Part shown: positions 16,689-23,760 of the stretch, one piece after another
Layout: every line of letters starts with the position of its first letter
How positions within the stretch are numbered: the stretch's first letter is position 1
Origin: an uncultured Coriobacteriaceae bacterium
GTDB taxonomy: Bacteria > Actinomycetota > Coriobacteriia > Coriobacteriales > Atopobiaceae
NCBI GenBank assembly: GCA_902801175.1
Contig: CADCHF010000004.1
Coordinates: forward strand, 32,001 to 96,000
Length of the DNA stretch: 64,000 nt
Direction: 5' to 3'
The notes under the pieces: model-generated
Told to the model about the DNA's origin: nothing
The model's input: the letters and a program-made list of their open reading frames with translations, nothing else
Database searches by the model: none
Made by a program: the position numbers and the translations under genes

Positions 16689-16795
16689 GCGCGCTGGATG
16701 GGAACGGGTGCCCGCCAGAGGCTCCTTATGGCTGCTGCCTCCCGGCCCTGACCAGGTTCGGAACATGGCGTCACCCGAACCCATCCAACGCGCTC
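16689..16795 (-). ncRNA. ffs: Signal recognition particle RNA (small bacterial type)
   Basis: A hairpin RNA of about 107 nt on the minus strand. The outer stem pairs GAGCGCGTTGGATGGG with CCCATCCAGCGCGC, with GGTG/CACC further in. The apical part has the universally conserved Ffh-binding loop: GAACCTGGTCAGGGCC, then GGGAGGCAGCAGCC. Four Ts follow the 3' end. Its place upstream of dnaX-ybaB-recR matches the scr-dnaX arrangement of Bacillus. It forms the SRP with Ffh for co-translational targeting. Confidence 0.95.
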
Positions 16796-17149
16796 AAGAA
16801 GTCACTATAGCAGAGGAAGCGTAACGCCACATAAAGCGCATGAGAGCGAGGGCAAGCGGTCGGTGTGTGTCACGGGGACGGACCCAAGTTAGGGAACGGC
16901 ACGCAGAGAGAGCGATTTTGGTGCGACTGTACGCAGGGAATGCGGAAAGAGAGGCGTTTTTACTCGCGTTTTCGTCGGACGCGCGTACCGTTGAGCAGAA
17001 GTCGCATGTTCTGCGTAGCGTCTGAGACGGGCTGGACAGCAAATCCGACCCCGTGTCTTCGTGTCTTCCAGACCTGCAAAGGTTACCGAGGGGCGTATCA
17101 AACTATATGTCCCCTTGACACGACAGATGATCACCCGGGGTCGGGTTGC
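16796..17149. other. Intergenic region with degraded B-type repeats
   Basis: This 354-bp gap lies upstream of the SRP RNA and downstream of the NRMT gene. It contains a B-type fragment at 16862-16880 (GTGTGTCACGGGGACG) and, inverted, a second at 17093-17124. Spacing between them is over 200 bp, so this may be an expanded or decayed element. The SRP RNA promoter must lie at the left end. No gene is supported. Confidence 0.45.
17093..17124. repeat. B-type half element
   Basis: An inverted-orientation arm of the B family, with ATATGTCCCCTTGACAC and a left half GTATCAAACT. It is somewhat degenerate (GATACG instead of GACACA). It lies about 25 bp beyond the NRMT stop codon. Confidence 0.5.
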
Positions 17150-18421
17150 CTAGTATCCTAGCGCTTGGAGGATGAACATGATCACCGTTAGCACGGTCAC
17201 GGCGACGATGGTGAACCATGTGAACACGTTCCACAGGCGGGTGTTGGCGTAGGGTCCCATTACGTGGCGATCGCTCGCAATGCCGACCATGAACACCAAC
17301 AGCACTGGCAGCAGCACGCCGTTAATGACCTGCGCCGCCATCATGATGCCAAAGAGGTTCACGTTGGGCCAGATGACCACCACGGTCGAGATTACCAGAA
17401 TGGCCGTGAGGATGCCTCGATATGCCGGGGCCTCCTGCCAGCTGCGGTCGGCGCCGCGCTCCCAGCCAAAAGCCTCGCAAATGGCGCTCGACGTAATGCC
17501 CGGCAGCACGCAGGCGGCCAAAAACGACGCGCCGGTAAGGCCCGCTCCAAAGAGCACCTCGGCATAGCGACCAGCGAGCGGCGCCAGCGCGGCAGCCGCG
17601 TCCTCGGCGCTCTCGACCGCAATGCCCGCCGGGAACAGCACGGCGCCAGTCGTGAGGATGATGAACCAGCTGATGATGCTTGCGGCCACAGCACCCGTAC
17701 ACACGTCGATGCGCTGATAGGGCAGGTCGTCCTCATGGGCGTTCTTCTCAACCACGTTACTCGTGCCCAAGAAGAGCATCCACGGAGCAATGACGGTACC
17801 CACGCTTGCCACCAGCAGCGACACATAGCGAGTGCCACCCTGAATGTGCGGCACCAGCGTGTAATAGATGGCGCTCCCCCAGTCGGGGCCCACCATCACG
17901 CCTGCAATGATGTAGGTCACAAACACGCAGGCAATGGCAAGCAGCACCTTTTCGATGCGCTCATAGCTGCCACTCATGGCAATGAGCCACACGATGAGCG
18001 CCGCAATGGGCACCGACACGTACACCGGCACGCCAAACAAGCCGAGCGCCGAGGCAATGCCGGCGAGCTCGGAGAGGGTGACCGTGGTGTTGGACACGAG
18101 CAGCGCTAGCATGGCCAGCGCAGAGAGGCGCACGCCGTACTGCTCGCGAATGAGCGATGCAAAGCCCTTGCCCGTGACGCAGCCCATGCGGGCGGCAGTC
18201 TCCTGCGCCACAATGAGCAACAGACACATCACGGGGATGGTCCAGAGCTGGGTAAACCCAAAGAGCGAGCCAGCCGTTGAGTAGGTTGCCACGCCACCGG
18301 CGTCGGCGCCAGCAAGGGCGGTCACCAGGCCGGGGCCCATGGCGGCGAGAGCGTGCTTGGGGTCGATCTTGATGCGGGGCGGACGCTCTTTTGTGCGACG
18401 GTTCTTCTTGTTTGCCGCCAT
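17150..18421 (-). CDS. NRAMP-related (SLC11) transporter, probable magnesium type (NRMT)
   Basis: A 423-aa protein with about 11 membrane helices. Family features include AMGPGLVTALAGADAGG in TM1 and GSLFGFTQLW. In classical NRAMP manganese/iron carriers TM1 has DPGN and TM6 has MPHN. Here TM1 reads DAGG (residues 40-43) and TM6 reads APWM (212-215), so both the metal-binding Asn and Met are lost. Such changes mark the NRAMP-related magnesium transporters, one of which (from Eggerthella lenta, the same class) has been characterised. It starts 2 bp after the stop of an MgtE-like gene, supporting a magnesium role. ATG 18421 was chosen; ATG 18436 is an alternative. Confidence 0.85.
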   Translation of the reverse strand: MAANKKNRRTKERPPRIKIDPKHALAAMGPGLVTALAGADAGGVATYSTAGSLFGFTQLWTIPVMCLLLIVAQETAARMGCVTGKGFASLIREQYGVRLSALAMLALLVSNTTVTLSELAGIASALGLFGVPVYVSVPIAALIVWLIAMSGSYERIEKVLLAIACVFVTYIIAGVMVGPDWGSAIYYTLVPHIQGGTRYVSLLVASVGTVIAPWMLFLGTSNVVEKNAHEDDLPYQRIDVCTGAVAASIISWFIILTTGAVLFPAGIAVESAEDAAAALAPLAGRYAEVLFGAGLTGASFLAACVLPGITSSAICEAFGWERGADRSWQEAPAYRGILTAILVISTVVVIWPNVNLFGIMMAAQVINGVLLPVLLVFMVGIASDRHVMGPYANTRLWNVFTWFTIVAVTVLTVIMFILQALGY

Positions 18422-18423
18422 CG

Positions 18424-20304
18424 CTACCACACCCATCCAGCAAAGAAGGCCGTCACGAGCACAACAAACATGACAAGGGCAACTAGCTGGGCAATCACGC
18501 GCAGACCAAGGCCGCTTGTGTCCTGGCCGGCTCGGTCGCGGGCCCTTAGGCGTAGCAGGTAGACAGGAGCCGTGGCAAAGGCAACGACCGACGTGATGCC
18601 CGCCACCTTAAAGCCAACGTTGAGCGCACGAAGCGCCTGCATGATGAGGTCCGACTGTCCGCCGGCGGCCACAACCTCGGGAATCACCATCGCCTGCAGG
18701 ACGTTTTCGACTCCGACCATCACCAGCAGGGCGACCCCAATGAAGACCGCCGAGACTGCCGTGCCAACAAACGAGAAGCCAAGCAGCGTTGGCGCATCCT
18801 CGTCGTCCTCGTCGTACTCGAGGTAGCTGTTGATGGCATAGCGGGCCATGTCGTTGGCCACGCGCAGACATAGGGGCAGAGCTGCGGCAACGAGCAGGCC
18901 CTGGAACGGGTCGCGCCCAAACGAGTTGGCCAACAGGGTGCAGGCCACGATTCCAATGGCCCAGAAGAAGTACCACATCTCGGCGCTGAGCAGCTGCGTG
19001 AGCAAGCCGCTTCGGTCGTCCGACGAGGCGCCCGCGGTGGATCCGGCAATCTGCAAGTCCTCCTCGTGCTCCTCCTGTAGGACCTCGAGTGCGTCGTCAA
19101 CCGTGACGATGCCCAGCAGCTTGCCGTCCTCGTCCACGACGGGCATCGCCAGCAGGTTGTACTTGGCAATGTCCTCAGCCACGTCCTCCTGGTCGTCTTC
19201 GGGGTTCGCGGTGAGCGGGTCAGTTGTCGCGATGGTCTTGAGCGGCGTGTCTGGCTCGCTGGTAATAACGAGCGGCAGCGTGGCCACACCAGTCAGGCGA
19301 CGTTCGTCGTCCACGAGGTAGATGTAGCGGACGCTCTCAAAGTCCTCGTCGAGCGCACGCATGGCCTCGACGACGTCAGCGACGGTCGCCGTCTCGGGCA
19401 GAGCCACCAGCTCCTGCGTCATGATGCGGCCAGCGGTGCTCTCGCGATAGCCCAGTAGCTGGGTAATTGCTGCGCGGTCGTTGACGCCCATGAGCGAGAG
19501 CAGCTTCTCGGCGCGCTCGTAGTCGAGCTCGCCCACAAGCTCGGCTGCGTCGTCGGGGTCCATCTCGGAAAGCACGCGACTTGCGGTGGCGTCCTCCATG
19601 CCACTGACCAGCTTTGCCGCAAGCTCGTCGTCGTCGAGCTCGGCCATGGCCTCTGCGGCACGCTCCTCGTCGAGCTGGGCAAACACCTGGCCGCGCAGGC
19701 GCGGATCAAGCCGCTCGATGATGTCGGCGATGTCTGCCGGATGCAGCTCGTCGAGCGTCTTGTGACTCACCGAGAGCTTGACGTTTGAGAGGTCGCGCTC
19801 GAGCAGGTCCATGTAGTTCCAGGCGATGATCTTCTCCTGGATGGGGCGACCAAGGGCGCGAGCCGCGCGGCACACCGCAGTCTCGAGCGCCGGAGAGATT
19901 GAACGAAGCAAGCCGCGCGAGCCTACCTCTGCACCCAGCAGGCGCAGCTGTGCCGAGCTGGTGTCGGAGAGCTTGAGGTCGTTGACGCGCACGACGCGCA
20001 TGCCGCGCGTATCAACAATCTGCTTGTTGAGCAGGTCGCGCGCAACGAGGACCTCGTCGGGCTGCAGGTAAGAGAAGCGGATGTCGGTGGCCACGACCTT
20101 GAGAGAGACCTCGTCCTCGTCAAAGTTCTCGACGTACTTGCGCCAGCTGATCATGAGCGGCGTACGCCCCGGGCCCTCGACGGCAAGCGCCGTTACGCGC
20201 GGAAAGACTTCACCCGTGGCAATGCCCAGGTCGCTTACGCGACCAATGCGCTCGCCATCAAGGTCGTAGACAGGATTTCCCAGCAGCTGGGAGAGATAGA
20301 TCAT
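18424..20304 (-). CDS. MgtE-like protein: PRC barrel, MgtE-N, CBS pair and divergent membrane domain
   Basis: A 626-aa protein. Order: PRC-barrel (1-60, MIYLSQLLGNPVYDLDG), a second PRC-like segment (RGMRVVRVNDLKL), an MgtE N domain of acidic helical repeats (LHPADIADIIERLDP to MSLMGVNDRAA region), a tandem CBS pair (from MTQELVALPETATVADVV; second CBS AMPVVDEDGKLLGIVTVDD), and five membrane helices. The MgtE channel signature GGNxGxQ is absent from the membrane part, so ion conduction is doubtful. It may sense magnesium or control the NRMT carrier encoded next. The start at 20304 follows GGAGGTG with 6-nt spacing. A GTG three codons earlier overlaps that site and is unlikely. Confidence 0.85.
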   Translation of the reverse strand: MIYLSQLLGNPVYDLDGERIGRVSDLGIATGEVFPRVTALAVEGPGRTPLMISWRKYVENFDEDEVSLKVVATDIRFSYLQPDEVLVARDLLNKQIVDTRGMRVVRVNDLKLSDTSSAQLRLLGAEVGSRGLLRSISPALETAVCRAARALGRPIQEKIIAWNYMDLLERDLSNVKLSVSHKTLDELHPADIADIIERLDPRLRGQVFAQLDEERAAEAMAELDDDELAAKLVSGMEDATASRVLSEMDPDDAAELVGELDYERAEKLLSLMGVNDRAAITQLLGYRESTAGRIMTQELVALPETATVADVVEAMRALDEDFESVRYIYLVDDERRLTGVATLPLVITSEPDTPLKTIATTDPLTANPEDDQEDVAEDIAKYNLLAMPVVDEDGKLLGIVTVDDALEVLQEEHEEDLQIAGSTAGASSDDRSGLLTQLLSAEMWYFFWAIGIVACTLLANSFGRDPFQGLLVAAALPLCLRVANDMARYAINSYLEYDEDDEDAPTLLGFSFVGTAVSAVFIGVALLVMVGVENVLQAMVIPEVVAAGGQSDLIMQALRALNVGFKVAGITSVVAFATAPVYLLRLRARDRAGQDTSGLGLRVIAQLVALVMFVVLVTAFFAGWVW

Positions 20305-20312
20305 GCGATTCA

Positions 20313-20395
20313 CCTCCGTTGGTACGGCAAGCAGCGTCGCATGTGCGCCACCCGCCCATGTGTGCCTTGGCTACCCCGCGGCACCACAACGGAGG
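20313..20395 (-). promoter_or_regulatory. Long-range stem burying the ribosome site of the MgtE-like gene
   Basis: In the minus-strand leader CCTCCGTTG (20395-20387) can pair perfectly with CAACGGAGG (20321-20313); the latter contains the Shine-Dalgarno sequence. The enclosed 65 nt form a further GC-rich stem (GTGCC/GGCAC). The layout suggests translation control, perhaps by metal level, but it does not match the known M-box riboswitch. Confidence 0.45.
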
Positions 20396-20747
20396 CACCG
20401 AGGGGTCATCGACTGTGAGGTCGAGGTTTCATCAAAGACCCTTCTCGTAGATTTCAATAAGTGCCCAACGTGGACACAAATGAGTATTTTACACAGATTT
20501 GGCACCACTGCACAGGTACTTCAAACTCAAGCGCCGTGAGCTTGAAAGCCCCATCAAGGATGCATCTCATTTGCATGTTGGTGGTGCGGGCTCCAGGAAT
20601 CTGGCGCGCACAAGGGGAGAGAGCGCAAGTCGTGGCTGGGTGTGCGCATGGGCTCGCATTTCGACGCGCGGGATGCGCCAGAGTGTGACAACTCCCCCGC
20701 CCCCTAACATACCAATCCCGTGTCCGGCTCGTGGCGGCATCGGCGTA

Positions 20748-20954
20748 AGCTAGTTGCGGGGTAAGTGGCAAAAAATGCGCGATGTGCGAGTCGAGGGTTC
20801 TGAAGTAGTGCTTAGCCCTCGCAGCCGCTCGCAAATGCCCAGCTAGTTGACGTATGGCAAACGCGCGGTTTGCCCAAAATCGAGAGTTGGCGCTATTTGC
20901 GAAGAAATAGACTCGCACATCGCGCATTTTTTGCCACTTACCCCGCAACTAGCT
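20748..20954. repeat. Inverted-repeat element D with perfect 45-bp arms
   Basis: Bases 20748-20792 and 20910-20954 are perfect inverted copies (45 bp; outer end AGCTAGTTGCGGGGTAAG, inner end GATGTGCGAGTC). The 117-nt spacer has its own hairpin (GGCAAAC, then GCGCG, then GTTTGCC) and a further copy of AGCTAGTTG. Similar direct sequences flank it: GTGACAACTCCCCCGCCCC (from 20686) and GTGACAGTTCCCCCGTCCC (from 20961). Confidence 0.85.
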
Positions 20955-21341
20955 CGAAGTGGTGACAGTTCCCCCGTCCCTCCACCACTGGTGGCAGGCC
21001 CCGCCCCTCTGTCACCTCTGAGAAGTGAGCGCGTGGAGACTGCCAAGAACGAAGAATTTTGCCAGGAAGGGAGGACCCCCGTGGACACCCCCCAGCCCCA
21101 CGAGCTTCCGGGCGGAGTTCCCCAAGGCGTAGCCAGGGCTCGCCCCAGAGCGGCCCGGCCGGAAAGTCCCCCGTGGGGCCGTCGCGAAGCGGCCGGCCCA
21201 CCCCCGGTCGGCGGGACCTGCGGTCAAGCGAGCGAAGCGAGCGTTTCCGCAGGTGCCGGGCTTCGCTCGCAGACGTCCTTGCGGAGCGCGGCCTTGGCAC
21301 AAACGTCCCGGGCCGGCTCGCGGTCAATTCCACAGCCCCCG

Positions 21342-22064
21342 CTATTCCTTGGCCTTCCTGAACTCGTCCACGAACGAGGAAAACATGCCTTTGGTGCGAC
21401 CTAGCGTTTTGCCTAGGGCCTTGGACCCCTTGTCCACGGCCTTCCCAGCCGTCTCGCCAGCCTTCTTGGCGGCCTTCTTCCCCTCGTACTTGGCCCTGGC
21501 ATATCCCTCGCCAGCCTTGCCGGCCACGCCGCCCGTAAGCGCGAGCTTCGCAGCCTCGGGCGCGACCACCATGAACCCGTCCTCGTACCCGCGCAGCATC
21601 TCAATGGGAATCTCAACCGACCCCACCAGCGACTGCGCCACGCTGCCATCGCCCACGTAGAACGCCTCGACCTTGCCGGTCTTGGTGTTGAACGAGGCGT
21701 CGTTCACATAGCCGAGCACCTTGCCATTGGTGGTGCGAGCGTCCATGCCAGACCAGATGAGGCATGCGTCCCAGTCAATCCCAAGCCGCGCGCGAGCCGC
21801 GTCGTCAAAGCTCTCGGGGCCCTTCACCACACGCACGCCACCATCGCAGGGGGCAATTGCGTCGAGCGCCACAAAGGAGTCCTCGCGCTTGACCATACCT
21901 GCCAGGTCGGGACGCTTGACGAGCATCCCCACCACGCGGTCGCCCTTGGGCGAGAAGACGGCCATGTGCACCTTGCCAAACGTTGTAAAGGTGCTGGCGT
22001 CTTTGCCGCGCGTGCCCTTTGGTGCGTATACGACCACGTTTGTTAGCTGGCTCAGTTTGAGCAT
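21342..22064 (-). CDS. PRC-barrel domain protein with Lys/Ala-rich tail
   Basis: A 240-aa protein. It starts MLKLSQLTNVVVYAPKG, a PRC-barrel strand pattern, and a second PRC-like half appears around residue 108 (TTNGKVLGYVNDASFNTKTG, then KVEAFYVGDG). PRC barrels occur in RimM and in proteins tied to membranes or RNA. The C-terminal 70 residues are rich in Lys/Ala/Gly (EGKKAAKKAGETAGKAVDKG) and likely form an amphipathic helix. There is no membrane helix. The start at 22064 follows AGGAGCG. It ends a set of three small co-directional genes. Function is unknown; the MgtE-like protein nearby also begins with a PRC barrel. Confidence 0.75.
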   Translation of the reverse strand: MLKLSQLTNVVVYAPKGTRGKDASTFTTFGKVHMAVFSPKGDRVVGMLVKRPDLAGMVKREDSFVALDAIAPCDGGVRVVKGPESFDDAARARLGIDWDACLIWSGMDARTTNGKVLGYVNDASFNTKTGKVEAFYVGDGSVAQSLVGSVEIPIEMLRGYEDGFMVVAPEAAKLALTGGVAGKAGEGYARAKYEGKKAAKKAGETAGKAVDKGSKALGKTLGRTKGMFSSFVDEFRKAKE

Positions 22065-22086
22065 GCCTCGCTCCTAAAACGCATGC

Positions 22087-22113
22087 GGGACGCTGCCCTA
22101 AGGGTAGCGTCCC
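22087..22113. other. Strong hairpin between YtxH-like and PRC-barrel genes
   Basis: GGGACGCT and AGCGTCCC pair, extended by GCCC/GGGT, to give a stem of about 12 bp in both strands. A TTTT tract occurs 6 bp beyond on the minus strand. It may be a weak terminator or a processing stem separating expression of the two genes. Confidence 0.5.
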
Positions 22114-22143
22114 GATCACTTAAACTTGCTGGTCCTGTTTGGA

Positions 22144-22626
22144 CTACTCGGCGTCGGCCGTGACGGTCTCGACGATCTCGCCCTCGTCCTCGGCGGCCTC
22201 GACGACCTCAACCTTGACGCCCTCGGCCTCGACCTGATCGGCCTCGGCGGCCTCGTTGGAGACCTCGACGACCTTCTCGGTCACGGCGCTCACGGCATCC
22301 TGGACCTGGGCCGACGTGGCGGCAACGGTCTCGGAGAGGGAGTCGCGAAGCTTGTCCATGCGCTCGCGGGCAAGGTCGACCTTGGCACGAAGCTCGTCGC
22401 CAGTAGCATCAACGTTAGGACGGACGGCACTGACCTTGTCGCTCACAACGCGCGAACCACGCTCGTAGGCGTCAACCGCGGAGTCCCATGCGTCGTTAAC
22501 AGCGTCAGCTGCCATGGCGCGGCTCTCGGCACCAGAGCGAGGTGCAAGAAGCAGACCAGCAGCAACACCACAAGCTACGCCAGCAATGCTGCCAGCCACA
22601 AATCCGAGCGCACCCTTAATGGACAT
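22144..22626 (-). CDS. YtxH-like membrane-anchored protein
   Basis: A 160-aa protein. The N-terminus GALGFVAGSIAGVACGVAAGLLLAPRSG is one glycine-rich membrane helix ending in the LLxAPxSG motif typical of YtxH domains, general-stress-type proteins of Gram-positive bacteria. The rest is a long helical region (DELRAKVDLARERMDKLRDS) with an acidic C-terminus (EAAEDEGEIVETVTADAE). The start at 22626 follows AGGAGGAAG. It lies between the cyanophycin-synthetase-N-like gene and the PRC-barrel gene. An envelope-stress role is likely but unproven. Confidence 0.8.
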   Translation of the reverse strand: MSIKGALGFVAGSIAGVACGVAAGLLLAPRSGAESRAMAADAVNDAWDSAVDAYERGSRVVSDKVSAVRPNVDATGDELRAKVDLARERMDKLRDSLSETVAATSAQVQDAVSAVTEKVVEVSNEAAEADQVEAEGVKVEVVEAAEDEGEIVETVTADAE

Positions 22627-22744
22627 GACTTCCTCCTGTCAAACAAGTGGGACTTTGGTCCCTATATCTCACCATTTTGCGACACCACCTGAACCGAGGT
22701 TTGCGCCGCGTTATTACAAAAGTAACAAAATACCAGCTTGGATA

Positions 22745-23548
22745 CTATATTTCATCAAAGTCTTCATGTGAAGAGGGGGCAGCGGGAGTGCTCTCGAGCG
22801 ATGCCATGATCTGGTCGACCTCGGCCTCGACCTCGGGCACGTTCGTGTTGACGCGGAAGCTGCGCGTGTTCTCAACCGAGGGCGCCGGTGTCCACAGCGG
22901 GCGCTCGGGCTCGGGGGCGAGCTCTTCCGGCTCCTCGGGCTCCTCGGGTTCCTCGGGCTCCTCGGGTTCCTCCGGCTCCTTGGGTTCCTCCGGCTCTTCG
23001 GGCTCATCAAGCTCCTCGGGCTCGTTAACGGCAACCTGGGGAACGTAGTCGACCACCAGATCCTCGCCCTGGCCCTCAATGCGCTCGATCAGCGAGACCA
23101 GGCCGCCAACAATGGCCTTTACGTCGGGCTCGGGCTCCTCGCCACCGCTGTAGGCCCAGTCCAAAATCCAAACGGCGCACGAGAGCGCAGCAGAGACCAA
23201 CACGTCATCCGGGCACACAAGCTCAATCTCATAGGTGCGGTCGTCCACCTCGTCGACCCAGGTACGGCCCGCAATCATGTCGTCGGTGAGGTCGGTCTGG
23301 GCAAGCAGCTCAACGGTCACGTGCTCGAGTAGATGGGCCAGCTCGGTGTTGCCCATGGCATCACGGAAGGTGTCGCCTGCGTCGCCCTTGCATGCGTGCT
23401 CCACGATGCGCGGCAGCAGCCTGTAGACGCGTGCCGTTGCCTCGAGGTCCTCGGACGTCATGAGCGGCGCGGCCTCGTCAAGGCGAACGCGCGCAATAAG
23501 GTTCTTGGGACCAATTCTCACTTGCTGGATGTCGATAAGCTCTGCCAT
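22745..23548 (-). CDS. Stand-alone cyanophycin-synthetase-N-like domain protein with Glu-Glu-Pro repeats
   Basis: A 267-aa soluble protein. Residues 1-160 resemble the N-terminal domain of cyanophycin synthetase: VRIGPKNLIARVRLDEA, LPRIVEHACKGDAGDTF, then NTELAHLLEHVTVELLAQTD and AGRTWV, matching the VEHxC...GHxxEHVALELQ pattern. The ATP-grasp and Mur-ligase-like domains of the enzyme are absent. Residues about 185-215 are a run of Glu-Glu-Pro triplets. The C-terminus is acidic. The start at 23548 follows GGGGAGGG; the open frame continues upstream without a ribosome site. It heads a small gene set with YtxH-like and PRC-barrel genes. The family match is by eye, and function is unknown. Confidence 0.65.
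   Translation of the reverse strand: MAELIDIQQVRIGPKNLIARVRLDEAAPLMTSEDLEATARVYRLLPRIVEHACKGDAGDTFRDAMGNTELAHLLEHVTVELLAQTDLTDDMIAGRTWVDEVDDRTYEIELVCPDDVLVSAALSCAVWILDWAYSGGEEPEPDVKAIVGGLVSLIERIEGQGEDLVVDYVPQVAVNEPEELDEPEEPEEPKEPEEPEEPEEPEEPEEPEELAPEPERPLWTPAPSVENTRSFRVNTNVPEVEAEVDQIMASLESTPAAPSSHEDFDEI
22921..23010 (-). repeat. Tandem 9-bp coding repeat (Glu-Glu-Pro)
   Basis: About nine to ten head-to-tail 9-bp units (plus strand CTCCTCGGG, CTCCTCGGT and variants) encode repeated EEP triplets. The perfect period of three codons makes it prone to length change by strand slippage without altering the frame. Confidence 0.85.
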
Positions 23549-23706
23549 GGACCCTCCCCTGCAAAAGTCAGACTGTACTATTGTAGTAAAACCCGCCGTA
23601 CAAGACCACGTTGAGTACCTGCGTGCCAAACTTGGCCACATACCGGGACACCTTTCCAGGAGCGCTACAGCCGAAGCTGAGGTGCCGCCAAAGTCACGCC
23701 CCAAGC

Positions 23707-23739
23707 AAAAAGAGAGCCCCTCGCGGAAAGGGCTCTCTC
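23707..23739 (-). terminator. Intrinsic terminator after the CBS/CorC gene
   Basis: On the minus strand GAGAGCCC pairs with GGGCTCTC over a 10-nt loop and is followed by TTTTT. It lies about 22 bp after the stop of the 436-aa membrane protein. Confidence 0.85.
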
Positions 23740-23760
23740 AGGCAATCTATCGCACCAACT

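Larger units (their letters stand above)
20305..21341. other. 1-kb gene-free region
   Basis: From left to right it holds the leader of the MgtE-like gene (to about 20460), an AT-richer stretch, element D (20748-20954) and a very GC-rich stretch (about 21060-21340) with local stems such as ACCTGCGG/CCGCAGGT. Several overlapping open frames exist, but none has both a ribosome site and a protein-like composition. RNase P RNA was considered for the GC-rich part and rejected. Confidence 0.5.

Noticed and set aside
16653..16784. N-terminal extension of DedA into upstream sequence
   Set aside because: The upstream bases form the SRP RNA; the ATG at 16652 has a good ribosome site.
20305..20460. M-box magnesium riboswitch before the MgtE-like gene
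   Set aside because: A GACGCTGCTTGCC stretch recalls the M-box core, but it lies too near the start codon and the other conserved blocks are missing.
21060..21340. RNase P RNA in the GC-rich stretch
   Set aside because: A GGAAAGTCC-like string prompted the idea, but the ACAGAAA-type core and terminal pairing of RNase P RNA are not present.
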